From the NCBI GenBank assembly GCA_003565035.1, contig PXDP01000328.1:1-14022 (forward strand): a stretch of DNA of 14,022 bases. Direction: 5' to 3'. Position 1 is the first letter of the stretch; the number at the start of each line of letters is the position of its first letter. The DNA comes from PVC group bacterium (GTDB lineage: Bacteria; Verrucomicrobiota; Kiritimatiellia; SS1-B-03-39; UBA6053). The translations under genes were made by a program, and so were the position numbers. Under the pieces are notes generated by a model. It was not told the DNA's origin and ran no database searches. It worked only from the letters and a program-made list of their open reading frames with translations. Positions 1-7,322 of this stretch are shown here, one piece after another.

Positions 1-1
1 C

Positions 2-1432
2 CTACATCTGCTTGCGCAAATGGCTCGGCAGGATTTTCAGGTCGTCACGGTACTTCGCAATCGTGCGGCGGGCCACTTTGAAGCCCTGTTCGGTCAAGGC
101 CTTGACCATGGCCTGATCCGAGAGCGGCTTGGCCGGATTTTCGCCATCCACCAGTTTGCGGATGGCATCCTTGATGGACTTATTCGAGACCAGCTCCCCA
201 TCCTCGCCTTTGTATCCCGGCGTGAAGAAATACTTCATCTCAAACACCCCCTGCGGTGTGCTCATGTATTTGTTCGAGACCGCGCGGCTGACCGTTGTTT
301 CGTGCACCCCGAGTTTTTCCGCCACCTCCGACATGGTCAGTGGTTTAAGCTTTGACACCCCCTCCTCCAGAAACTCCCGCTGCACTTTGACAATCTCAAA
401 CGCGATCCGGACAATCGTGGACTGCCGCAGGCCGATGCTTTTCATCAGCACCCCGCCCGCTTTCATCCGCTCCCGGATGTACCGCTTCACATCCTTCGGG
501 GTCGACGGATCGTTCATCAGTTCCTTGTAATGACGGCTGATCCGGATTTTCGGCAGATGATCCTTCTCCGAGCGCACATGCCAGGCCCCCTCTTTGCGTT
601 CCACAAAAATTTCCGGCACCACGTAGACCGAAGGATCTTCGGTATAGAGCCGTCCCGGTTTCGGGTTCAGACGCGCGATTTCTCTGGCGGCCCGCTGCAC
701 ATCCTCCACGCTCACATCCAGAGCCCGCGCGATGTCCGCATATTTGTGACCGCCGAGTTCTTTTAAATATCCGTCCGAAATCTGATACGCCAGCGACGAT
801 TCCCGGTCCATCCGCTTCAACTGAAGGCAAAGACATTCCCGCAAATTCCGGGCTGCGATTCCGGCGGGGTCAAAATCCTGAATCACTTCCAGAACCCACT
901 GAAATGCATGCAGAGAGGCCCCGATACTTTCCGCCAGCTCCTCCAGCGGCGAAGCCAGATATCCGTCATCGTCCAGACTGCCCACCAGAATTTCCGCCAC
1001 CTGCAGCTCAAAGCCCTGCAGCGAACTCAGTTGCACCTGGGCCATTAAATGATCCTGCAGGGTTTCACTGCGTGTCAGTGACTCCATCATGAACTGACGA
1101 ACAGAATCCTCATCGGACGACGGCCGCTGAATCACCTCGTTGCGCCGAAAATTATCCCGGTTGGCATCGTCCAACTGCGCCAGCAGTTGAAACTCCTCCT
1201 CAAATTCCCGGTCCGACACATCCTCGTAGCTTTCGTCCCGTCCCGGCTCCACCTCCACCTGCTCCCGAACCGGCTCAATCAAATCCAGCGTCGGGTTGGT
1301 TTCCAGTTCACGCGTAATGAGAGCCTGAAGTTCCTGAATCGGAGCCTGAAGCACCTCCAGCGACTGACGCAATTGCGGCGCCAGCACCTGGGATTGACGT
1401 TGAACCTGGGATTGGGATAAGTATGCGTCCAA
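2..1432 (-). CDS. rpoN: RNA polymerase sigma-54 factor RpoN
   Basis: Sigma-54 directs core RNA polymerase to -24/-12 promoters, which need an AAA+ activator to open. The 476-residue protein has the full family order. A Gln/Leu-rich activator-interacting region I lies at about residues 5-50, followed by an acidic linker (about 52-85) and the core-binding domain. A helix-turn-helix lies near 365-395 (TMSEVAEKLGVHETTVSRAV), and the diagnostic RpoN box ARRTIAKYR is at 454-462. The stop codon is at bases 2-4, so the gene is complete. The start is a TTG at 1432: the frame has an upstream TAA and no ATG before region I ends. The only AAGGA-like ribosome site is about 27 bases upstream, which is unusually far. 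It follows the LON-domain gene by 93 bp in the same direction. Identity is very secure; the exact start is less so. Confidence 0.96.
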   Translation of the reverse strand: MDAYLSQSQVQRQSQVLAPQLRQSLEVLQAPIQELQALITRELETNPTLDLIEPVREQVEVEPGRDESYEDVSDREFEEEFQLLAQLDDANRDNFRRNEVIQRPSSDEDSVRQFMMESLTRSETLQDHLMAQVQLSSLQGFELQVAEILVGSLDDDGYLASPLEELAESIGASLHAFQWVLEVIQDFDPAGIAARNLRECLCLQLKRMDRESSLAYQISDGYLKELGGHKYADIARALDVSVEDVQRAAREIARLNPKPGRLYTEDPSVYVVPEIFVERKEGAWHVRSEKDHLPKIRISRHYKELMNDPSTPKDVKRYIRERMKAGGVLMKSIGLRQSTIVRIAFEIVKVQREFLEEGVSKLKPLTMSEVAEKLGVHETTVSRAVSNKYMSTPQGVFEMKYFFTPGYKGEDGELVSNKSIKDAIRKLVDGENPAKPLSDQAMVKALTEQGFKVARRTIAKYRDDLKILPSHLRKQM

Positions 1433-1525
1433 TGAAACTCGCGTGGGAAAAAGTTGAAATCCTTAGCAAGTTTCATGCCTATATCACAAAACCCTAATAA
1501 TCAAGTAAAGATTTTCAATTGCGCC

Positions 1526-2179
1526 TTAGTTTTCTTTCGGCAGGACCGCAAGCGAGTAACTGCTCAGGATATCTTTCCATACCGGAAGCGCGCTTTGCAG
1601 CAAGGGTAAAATGCGTTCCAGTTGATGCCGGACCACCATCAGCCGCTGATCCTCCTGTTCCAGAGCCAGCAGTTCGCGCTTGGCCTGCGGCTCAAACCCG
1701 GAGCAGGCCGCCACCGCGTAGGCCAGGCTTTCGCGGGATTCATAAAACCGGTCCGAAGGCTCGTCTCCAGTCGACAGAACCAGCACCTGACGGTGAAGCG
1801 CGTACACACGCGTGGCCAGCGCCTCATCCCAGTCCCCGGTGGCATCGTGCAGTCTTTCGACCCGGGCGGAATCGTAACTGTGCAATTGGTAGCGGGTCTC
1901 CAGCCGCACCCGCCGCCGCCCCTCCACCAGCACATCCACCGATCCGTCGGGATTGCGGTTGAGCACCCGGGTGATCGCCACCGCGCAGCCCACCTCATCG
2001 GTCTGCTCGCCATCGCTGTACACCATCACGAAGTCCCCCTCCTGTTTGGGCTCCTGTTCGCAGTCGGCAAACATTTCCAGATACCGGGGTTCAAAAAGGT
2101 GAAGCGCTGTGACCTCACCGGGAAGAATGACGGTGGGGATTGGAAATAAAGGAAGGGTATTGAATTCGATCATGATCAT
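1526..2179 (-). CDS. Stand-alone LON substrate-binding (N-terminal) domain protein
   Basis: The 217-residue protein matches the N-terminal LON domain family (PF02190-type). It opens with the typical FNTLPLFPIPTVILPGE strand and then HLFEPRYLEMFADC, with a later GCAVAITRV segment and a helical C-terminus. No AAA+ ATPase or Ser/Lys protease domain follows, so it cannot be Lon protease. Such single-domain proteins are widespread in bacteria and are thought to bind proteins or act as adaptors, but their role is not established. ATG codons at 2179 and 2173 are both in frame (MIMIEF). The upstream ilvA stop is 24 bases away, so the two genes are probably cotranscribed. Family call secure; function unknown. 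Confidence 0.88.
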   Translation of the reverse strand: MIMIEFNTLPLFPIPTVILPGEVTALHLFEPRYLEMFADCEQEPKQEGDFVMVYSDGEQTDEVGCAVAITRVLNRNPDGSVDVLVEGRRRVRLETRYQLHSYDSARVERLHDATGDWDEALATRVYALHRQVLVLSTGDEPSDRFYESRESLAYAVAACSGFEPQAKRELLALEQEDQRLMVVRHQLERILPLLQSALPVWKDILSSYSLAVLPKEN

Positions 2180-2203
2180 GCATCGTACCCCATCTTTGCG
2201 TCC

Positions 2204-3745
2204 TTACAAGAAGAGCGCCGCGCCTGAATTGCCGGTTTCCTCGACAAAGTCATAGCCAAGCCGTTCAAGAAAGACAATGAAGGCCTGCTCCTCGGCTTCC
2301 GGCACATGCAGACCCGCGAAAACCCGGCCCAGGTCCGCGCCATGATTCCGGTAATGGAAGAGGCGGATATCGCAGCCCGGCGGAAGCGATTCCAGAAAGC
2401 GCGCCAAGGCCCCGGGACGCTCCGGAAACGCAAAGCGGAACCAGCGTTCGGGCTCCTGCCCCGTGCCCCGGCCGCCCACCACATGCCGCAAATGCAGTTT
2501 GGCCAGCTCGTCCCCGCTCAAATCCACCGTGGCAAAGCCCCCGGCCTCCAGTTCGGCCACCAGTTCCCGGGCCTCTTCGAGATCCCGCACCTGCACCCCG
2601 GCAAACACGTGCGCCTGCTCGGGATCACTGCGGCGGTAATTGAATTCGGTAATCCCGCGTTCGCCCAGAGCACGGCAAAACGCGCGGAAACTGCCCGGCC
2701 GCTCGGGAATCGTCACCGCCAGAAGCGCCTCCCGCTCTTCCCCCAGCTCCGCGCGTTCCGCCACATGGCGAAGCCGGTCAAAATTCATGTTCGCCCCGCA
2801 CGCCATGGCCACCAGGGTGGGACAGCCTTCCGGATGCGCCCGCCGCCAGGCTTTCAGTCCCGCCGTCGCCAACGCCCCGGCCGGCTCCAGAATCGACCGC
2901 GTCTCTTCATACACATCTTTGATGGCGGCGCAGATGGCGTCGGTATCCACGGTGATCATTTCATCCACCACCTCCCGGCAGATCTCAAAGGTTTTTTCCC
3001 CCACATGCTTCACCGCCACTCCGTCCGCGAAGAGCCCGACCTCCTTGAGGATAATCCGTTCCCCCGCCTCCAGCGAGCGCGTCATGCTGGCCGCCTCGAC
3101 CGGCTCCACGCCCACCACGCGAATCTCCGGGTAGAGCCGTTTCAGATACGTGCCGATCCCCGCCAGCAGCCCGCCGCCGCCGACCGGAACGAACACCGCG
3201 TCAATGCGCTCATCATGCTGACGCAGCAGTTCCATGCCAATGGTCCCCTGCCCCGCGATCACCGCCACATCGTCATACGGATGCACATACACCAAATTCT
3301 CCGCCGCCATCAGCCGCTTGGCCTCCGTCTGCGCCTCGTCATACGAATCGCCCGCCAGCACCACGTCTCCGCCCAGTGCTCTGACCGCATCCACCTTGAT
3401 TTGGGGGGTGGTTCGCGGCATGACAATCCGAGCCCGGCACCCGAGCGCCCGCGCCGACAGCGCCACCCCCTGCGCATGATTCCCCGCCGAAGAACAGATC
3501 ACCCCCCGCGCTTTATCCGCATCCGACAGCATCCGCATCCGGTTGTACGCCCCCCGGAGCTTGAACGAAAACACCGGCTGCATGTCCTCGCGCTTCAGAA
3601 AAACCTCCGCGCCCAGCCGCGCGCTCAGGCGCGGTGCCCGCTCCAGTGGCGTCTCTCTCGCGACATCATAGACGCGGGCTTTGAGAATCTCTTCAAAAAC
3701 AGTTTCCAATATATTCATGCCTGCTTCTGACACATCCCGAGCCAT
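2204..3745 (-). CDS. ilvA: Threonine dehydratase, biosynthetic (threonine ammonia-lyase)
   Basis: Converts L-threonine to 2-oxobutanoate and ammonia, the first committed step toward isoleucine, with pyridoxal phosphate in the cytosol. The 513 residues match the roughly 514-residue E. coli enzyme. The PLP lysine is K62 in SFKLRGAYN. SAGNHAQG (86-93) and the phosphate-binding tetraglycine loop PVGGGG (189-192) are present. Two ACT-like regulatory domains follow, one around LLAVTIPERPGSFRAF and one around WFRFAFPERPGALARF with FHYRNHGADLGRVFAG. Two such domains mark the isoleucine-inhibited biosynthetic form rather than the short catabolic enzyme. An in-frame ATG at 3718 (MNILETVF) is an alternative start; neither ATG has a strong ribosome site. 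The gene starts 26 bp after the second CobW-type GTPase gene, which suggests readthrough from that operon. Confidence 0.96.
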   Translation of the reverse strand: MARDVSEAGMNILETVFEEILKARVYDVARETPLERAPRLSARLGAEVFLKREDMQPVFSFKLRGAYNRMRMLSDADKARGVICSSAGNHAQGVALSARALGCRARIVMPRTTPQIKVDAVRALGGDVVLAGDSYDEAQTEAKRLMAAENLVYVHPYDDVAVIAGQGTIGMELLRQHDERIDAVFVPVGGGGLLAGIGTYLKRLYPEIRVVGVEPVEAASMTRSLEAGERIILKEVGLFADGVAVKHVGEKTFEICREVVDEMITVDTDAICAAIKDVYEETRSILEPAGALATAGLKAWRRAHPEGCPTLVAMACGANMNFDRLRHVAERAELGEEREALLAVTIPERPGSFRAFCRALGERGITEFNYRRSDPEQAHVFAGVQVRDLEEARELVAELEAGGFATVDLSGDELAKLHLRHVVGGRGTGQEPERWFRFAFPERPGALARFLESLPPGCDIRLFHYRNHGADLGRVFAGLHVPEAEEQAFIVFLERLGYDFVEETGNSGAALFL

Positions 3746-3771
3746 TTGTCACGCGGACAGTTTTCAAGTGC

Positions 3772-5028
3772 TCAGCGAGCTGCAAGCCCACCCGCCACCA
3801 GCGCCGCGTCCAGACGGGCCGTGATGCCGGCTTCATCGAGGTTGATGCCGATAAACACCAATTCCTGACGCCGGTCCCCCACGCCCTCCTCCCAGGTCAC
3901 CTGCACAAACGCCGGCATGTCCTCCAGCGCCGCCAGGCCCTGCTCCACCAGATCGGCATACCACGGGCCTGCTTTGTCGGCCCGCAGCACCCCGCCGGCA
4001 ATCGACAGAATTCCGCACTGATCGGGATATTCATCCGTCCAGTAAAACCCTTTGGCCCGCAGCACCCCCGGAATCTGCCCGCGGACAATTTTGAAAAATT
4101 CGGCGGACCGGAACGGATGCCGCGCACGATACACCATCGTCTGTAAGCCGTATCCATGCGTTTTCGGCTTCTCCGGAAACAGCGTTGCCGCCGGGACCGG
4201 CCGGGTGCCCGGAAGCTTCAACCGCTGATCAATGGCAGAGGACCTCTGGGTTTTATTCAATTCAAAACGGTGCGCATCCAGCACATGAGCCGCATCGCAG
4301 AGCCCCTGTTCGGTCACCGTCTGAGCCGCACGGGGATTGAGATCTCCCAGAATGCCCTGAACCGCCTCCAAATCGGCCGCATCGAGCAAATCCGCTTTGT
4401 TGATCACCATCAAATCACAGGTTTCAATCTGGTCCATGATCAGTTCCAGATACGGTTTACGCGGATCATTGAGAAAAATACGCCGTTTCTGACGCCGGTC
4501 CCCTTCCGCATGGCGCCATTCTTTCAAAAAATGCGCCGCATCCACCACCGTAATCAGATTGGAAATCCTGAACACATCCAGGAGGGAATGTCCGGCGGCA
4601 TTGCGGGTGTAAAACGACTGGAGAATGTTGCGGGGATTTGCCGCCCCGGAGGATTCTATCAATATGTGGTCCGGATGGCTCTTTTCCAGCAAGTAGACCA
4701 GCGCATCCGCCAGTTCGTCCCCGATGGAACAGCAAATGCACCCCTGGGTCAGCTCACTGAGCATTTGCACCGTCTCCCCGTCTTCCGGATAATTGCGTTT
4801 CAAATCCTCCGCATCCACATTCACCGCGCCAACATCATTCACAATCAGCCCGAAGCGTCCACCGGGACGGGAGGAGAGCAGATGTTTCAGCACCGTGGTT
4901 TTTCCGGAGCCCAGAAACCCGCTGAGCACCGTGACCGGCACCTTCCAAAGAGTATCCGCCGGATCCGGCCGCCAACTCAAAAAGGCAAAACGGTGATCAC
5001 CGCTTCGGTCCACCTTAGGCCTCTTCAT
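3772..5028 (-). CDS. COG0523/CobW-type G3E GTPase, downstream paralogue
   Basis: A G3E P-loop GTPase of the CobW/YciC/ZagA type. Members act as metallochaperones, mostly for zinc or cobalt. The 418 residues show the P-loop GFLGSGKT (37-44), the metal-binding CICC motif (97-100), IESSG (switch/G3 region), the guanine-specificity motif NKAD (210-213) and a C-terminal CobW_C domain ending with GDRRQELVFIG. Compared with its upstream neighbour it has about 24 extra residues before the P-loop and a changed post-ESSG segment (AANPRN instead of ISEPLP). The ATG at 5028 overlaps the preceding gene by 14 bases. A GTG at 5013, one base past the previous stop, has a better ribosome site (AGAGG, six bases away) and would remove five residues. 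Metal specificity cannot be read from sequence. Confidence 0.9.
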   Translation of the reverse strand: MKRPKVDRSGDHRFAFLSWRPDPADTLWKVPVTVLSGFLGSGKTTVLKHLLSSRPGGRFGLIVNDVGAVNVDAEDLKRNYPEDGETVQMLSELTQGCICCSIGDELADALVYLLEKSHPDHILIESSGAANPRNILQSFYTRNAAGHSLLDVFRISNLITVVDAAHFLKEWRHAEGDRRQKRRIFLNDPRKPYLELIMDQIETCDLMVINKADLLDAADLEAVQGILGDLNPRAAQTVTEQGLCDAAHVLDAHRFELNKTQRSSAIDQRLKLPGTRPVPAATLFPEKPKTHGYGLQTMVYRARHPFRSAEFFKIVRGQIPGVLRAKGFYWTDEYPDQCGILSIAGGVLRADKAGPWYADLVEQGLAALEDMPAFVQVTWEEGVGDRRQELVFIGINLDEAGITARLDAALVAGGLAAR

Positions 5029-6232
5029 CCGCGTCTGTCTCCCACGGAGGAAACGGATCCTCCAGCAGTTTCGGCCAGTTCCCCATGCCCTGCGACAGTT
5101 CTTCCGGCGTGAGCAACGCCGCGTCCAGCGCCGCCATCATTTCCGCACGGGGCAGATTTTGGCCGATAAACACCAGTTCCTGGCGCCGGTCGCCCCAGGG
5201 CTCCTCCATCTTGCTCTCAATCCAGGCAACACTGGCCGCATCGGTCGGCCAGTTGGCCTTCGGAGCCGCCGCCCACCAGTAGCCGGCCGCGCGGTATTCC
5301 GCCATGCCGCCGGCCTGTGACCACACCGCGACAATATGCGGGCGGCTGGCAATCCAGAAATACCCCTTGGAACGAAGCAGACCCGGCCAGTCCTGATGAA
5401 TAAACTCCCAGAACCGCTGCGGATGAAACGGCCCCCGGCTGCGGAAAACAAAATTGCCAATGCCGTACTCTTCCGTTTCCGGGGTGTGCTCCACCTGGAG
5501 TTCCCGTACCCAGGCGGCGGACTGCATGGCGGTTTCCATATCGAACTTTCCTGTGCCCATCAGCCTGTCCAGCGGCACGTTCCCTTTCACACACGGAAGC
5601 ACCTCCGCCGCCGGATTCAGCGTCTTCACCGTATCCACCACCTCCTGCAACTGACGCTGGGAGACACAGTCCGCTTTGTTCACCAGAATGACATCCGCAA
5701 ACTCCACCTGATCCACAAACAAATCCGCAAGCCCCCGTTCATCCTCTTCCGAAACCGCCATATCCAGCTCCAGCAAGGTGGTTTCCCCTTTGAACTGTTC
5801 CAAAAAGTGGACCGCATCCACTACCGTCACCATCGTATCCAGTTTGGTGTAGTCCTGCAGGCTGTTTCCGTCCTCGTCCATGAAACTGAAGGTCTGTGCC
5901 ACCGGCAGCGGCTCGGAAATGCCCGAAGATTCGATCAGCAGATAATCGTATTTCCGCTCCTTGGCCAGTTTGCTCACCTCCACCAGCAAATCATCCCTCA
6001 GGGTGCAGCAGATACAGCCGTTGGACAGCTCCACCAGTTTCTCCTCCGCCCGCTTGAGGGTGATGCCACTGTCACGGGTCAAGGCCGCGTCAATGTTCAC
6101 TTCACTCATATCATTCACAATCAGGGCCACTTTTTTACCCTCGCGGTTGGCCAGAATGTGATGCAGAAGCGTGGTTTTCCCCGCACCCAGAAAACCCGAA
6201 AGAACCGTAACCGGCAGACGATAATCGCTCAT
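5015..6232 (-). CDS. COG0523/CobW-type G3E GTPase, upstream paralogue (YciC/ZagA-like)
   Basis: First gene of a tandem pair of putative metal-chaperone GTPases. The 405-residue protein begins MSDYRLPVTVL and carries the P-loop GFLGAGKT (13-20), the metal-site motif CICC (73-76), IESSGISEPLP (100-110), NKAD (185-188) and a C-terminal CobW_C domain ending GDRRQELVFIG. Length and motif set resemble B. subtilis YciC/ZagA, a zinc-starvation GTPase, but specificity for zinc is inferred. The ATG at 6232 is preferred because GGAGA lies eight bases upstream. The open frame extends to a GTG at 6295 without comparable signals. It overlaps the next paralogue's ATG. Upstream lies a palindrome resembling a Fur-family operator. 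Confidence 0.92.
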   Translation of the reverse strand: MSDYRLPVTVLSGFLGAGKTTLLHHILANREGKKVALIVNDMSEVNIDAALTRDSGITLKRAEEKLVELSNGCICCTLRDDLLVEVSKLAKERKYDYLLIESSGISEPLPVAQTFSFMDEDGNSLQDYTKLDTMVTVVDAVHFLEQFKGETTLLELDMAVSEEDERGLADLFVDQVEFADVILVNKADCVSQRQLQEVVDTVKTLNPAAEVLPCVKGNVPLDRLMGTGKFDMETAMQSAAWVRELQVEHTPETEEYGIGNFVFRSRGPFHPQRFWEFIHQDWPGLLRSKGYFWIASRPHIVAVWSQAGGMAEYRAAGYWWAAAPKANWPTDAASVAWIESKMEEPWGDRRQELVFIGQNLPRAEMMAALDAALLTPEELSQGMGNWPKLLEDPFPPWETDADEEA

Positions 6233-6240
6233 GAAAAAAA

Positions 6241-6245
6241 TCTCC
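6241..6245 (-). promoter_or_regulatory. Ribosome binding site for the upstream CobW-type gene
   Basis: GGAGA on the minus strand, eight bases before the ATG at 6232. It decides that start against the upstream GTG at 6295. Confidence 0.7.
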
Positions 6246-6320
6246 AAAATAGAAAGAACACCCCGGGAAACGTCAAAGAAGCCCAAGGGTGCCACGTGTT
6301 GAAAACGACAGAAGGTTTTA

Positions 6321-6338
6321 TTGATATACAGTTATCAA
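6321..6338. promoter_or_regulatory. Candidate Fur/Zur-family operator palindrome
   Basis: TTGATA-TACAGT-TATCAA is a perfect 6-6-6 inverted repeat in the 128-bp gap upstream of the CobW-type operon, with T/A-paired flanks reaching 6316-6343. Fur-family operators often have TGATA/TATCA half-sites, and several Zur-regulated COG0523 genes are known. The spacing here is even (18 bp), which differs slightly from the odd-spaced classical boxes. The assignment rests on position and half-site similarity only. Confidence 0.5.
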
Positions 6339-6348
6339 AAAAATGCAA
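6321..6348 (-). promoter_or_regulatory. Possible promoter of the CobW-type/ilvA operon
   Basis: On the minus strand TTGCAT (6348-6343) is followed after 16 bases by TATCAA (6326-6321), a weak -35/-10 pair about 90 bases before the ATG at 6232. The palindrome occupies the spacer and the -10, which would allow simple repression. Both hexamers are imperfect. Confidence 0.3.
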
Positions 6349-6360
6349 GGCCAGATGTGA

Positions 6361-6990
6361 TTATCCGTTTCTCAAGGAGTAAACTTCCCGGATTAATTTT
6401 TCCTTAATCCCGTCCCAGTGTAATCCGGTACGGTCAATCGGATCAGGCTCAAGGTCGGCATCCTCAAAATAAACCAGCGATTTTTCGAGGTTCCATAAAC
6501 TTTCACCGGCATATTTCTGTTTACAAGCCTCAAAAATTTCAGGCATCGAAAAACAATCAAGCAAAGCATAAAGATCCCAAAAGTCTTTTTTGGCCCCCCG
6601 ATTGGAGACGGCATTCGCCTTGAAAGCCGCCAAATCCTTCAGAGAGGCCATTCGTATACCCTCCAAGGTCATTCGCGGTTCAAGCAAAGGATACCGATGA
6701 GCAATGCACTCCACTTTGATTCCCTCAATTCTGCATCGAAGTGTGTTTTTTGAGGTTTCCGTTTCCTCCGGGGAAAAAACCTCCCGCACAGCCTCCAGCA
6801 GCCCGGTGGCCTCAAAAGGCGCACCCGTAAACAAGTCAATATCCACTGACTCACGATGCCCCAGACGGAGGGCCAAGGCTGTTCCTCCCACCAGATAGAA
6901 ATCCTCCAGCTCCGGACACGCCATCAGTTCGTTCAAGACCGTCCATAACCGGGCTTGAACGCAGGTAGTGTGAAGCGTTACGCTTCCCAT
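6361..6990 (-). CDS. AbiEii-family nucleotidyltransferase toxin
   Basis: A 209-residue nucleotidyltransferase of the AbiEii/AbiGii family (PF08843-type), the toxin half of AbiE-like toxin-antitoxin systems. Visible motifs are FYLVGGTALALRLGHRESVDIDLF at 31-54, split here as GGTALAL then GHRESVDIDLF, with putative metal-binding D50 and D52, then K124 and RGAKKDFWDLYALL (131-144). All expected motifs are present, so the gene looks functional. Relatives transfer nucleotides, in studied cases to tRNA, but the target here is unknown. The ATG at 6990 is chosen because GGGAGG lies nine bases upstream; a TTG at 7011 is an open-frame extension only. It overlaps the antitoxin by 13 bases, suggesting translational coupling. 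GC is lower than in neighbours (21 of 60 in 6481-6540), consistent with acquisition. Confidence 0.88.
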   Translation of the reverse strand: MGSVTLHTTCVQARLWTVLNELMACPELEDFYLVGGTALALRLGHRESVDIDLFTGAPFEATGLLEAVREVFSPEETETSKNTLRCRIEGIKVECIAHRYPLLEPRMTLEGIRMASLKDLAAFKANAVSNRGAKKDFWDLYALLDCFSMPEIFEACKQKYAGESLWNLEKSLVYFEDADLEPDPIDRTGLHWDGIKEKLIREVYSLRNG

Positions 6991-7277
6991 GTTGACGGTC
7001 CTCCCGGACAATATGCACGAAACGATTCACGGGGGATTTGAAAAAGGGTGGCAAAATAATTCAGTGTTTTCCGGTGCAATGAACGGGCCTCCAAAAGCGA
7101 GGAAAGAATCTCTTCCCGGGTGTAAAAGCGTTCGGTCAGCCTTACATCCTCCCGGGTTCCATAGTCCATCACCCGGGCAATCAGGAAACGCCGGTGGCGC
7201 AGGGGATGAACGCTCCCGCGGTTAACATCCCAAAACAGCGTCTCAGAAAGACGTTCAAGATACTGAGTTTCGTCCAT
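6978..7277 (-). CDS. DUF6922-type protein, probable antitoxin of the AbiEii pair
   Basis: A small 99-residue protein starting MDETQYLERLSETLFWDVNR. The pattern LFWDVN, then RRFLIARVMDYGTREDV, FYTREEI, LHRKTLNYFATLF and a final FRAY fits the DUF6922 group, which is regularly encoded directly before AbiEii nucleotidyltransferases. By gene order it is the likely antitoxin or transcriptional partner, but this is inferred from context. The ATG at 7277 is chosen; the frame extends to a TTG at 7313 with no support. No good ribosome site is visible. Its stop lies inside the toxin gene start, and the toxin ribosome site lies within this coding region. A nitroreductase gene ends 45 bp upstream in the same direction. 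Confidence 0.72.
   Translation of the reverse strand: MDETQYLERLSETLFWDVNRGSVHPLRHRRFLIARVMDYGTREDVRLTERFYTREEILSSLLEARSLHRKTLNYFATLFQIPRESFRAYCPGGPSTWEA
7000..7005 (-). promoter_or_regulatory. Strong ribosome binding site of the AbiEii gene
   Basis: GGGAGG on the minus strand, nine bases before the toxin ATG at 6990 and inside the antitoxin coding region. It sets the toxin start and supports coupled translation. Confidence 0.75.
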
Positions 7278-7322
7278 GCTGGACAAAATGACGCACGAAC
7301 GCCCCAAAAACAAGCACGATTT

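Noticed and set aside
2168..2177. GATCATGATC palindrome over the LON-gene start codons
   Set aside because: It is short and explained by the in-frame repeat of ATGATC at the protein start; there is no supporting operator context.
2306..3730. 474-codon open frame on the plus strand
   Set aside because: It lies antisense to ilvA, whose catalytic and ACT motifs are intact. The translation is His/Arg/Pro-rich low-quality sequence, a typical shadow in GC-rich DNA.
4156..6382. Plus-strand frames of 318 and 348 codons opposite the CobW-type genes
   Set aside because: Antisense to two well-conserved GTPases; rich in His, Arg and Gln with no domain signature.
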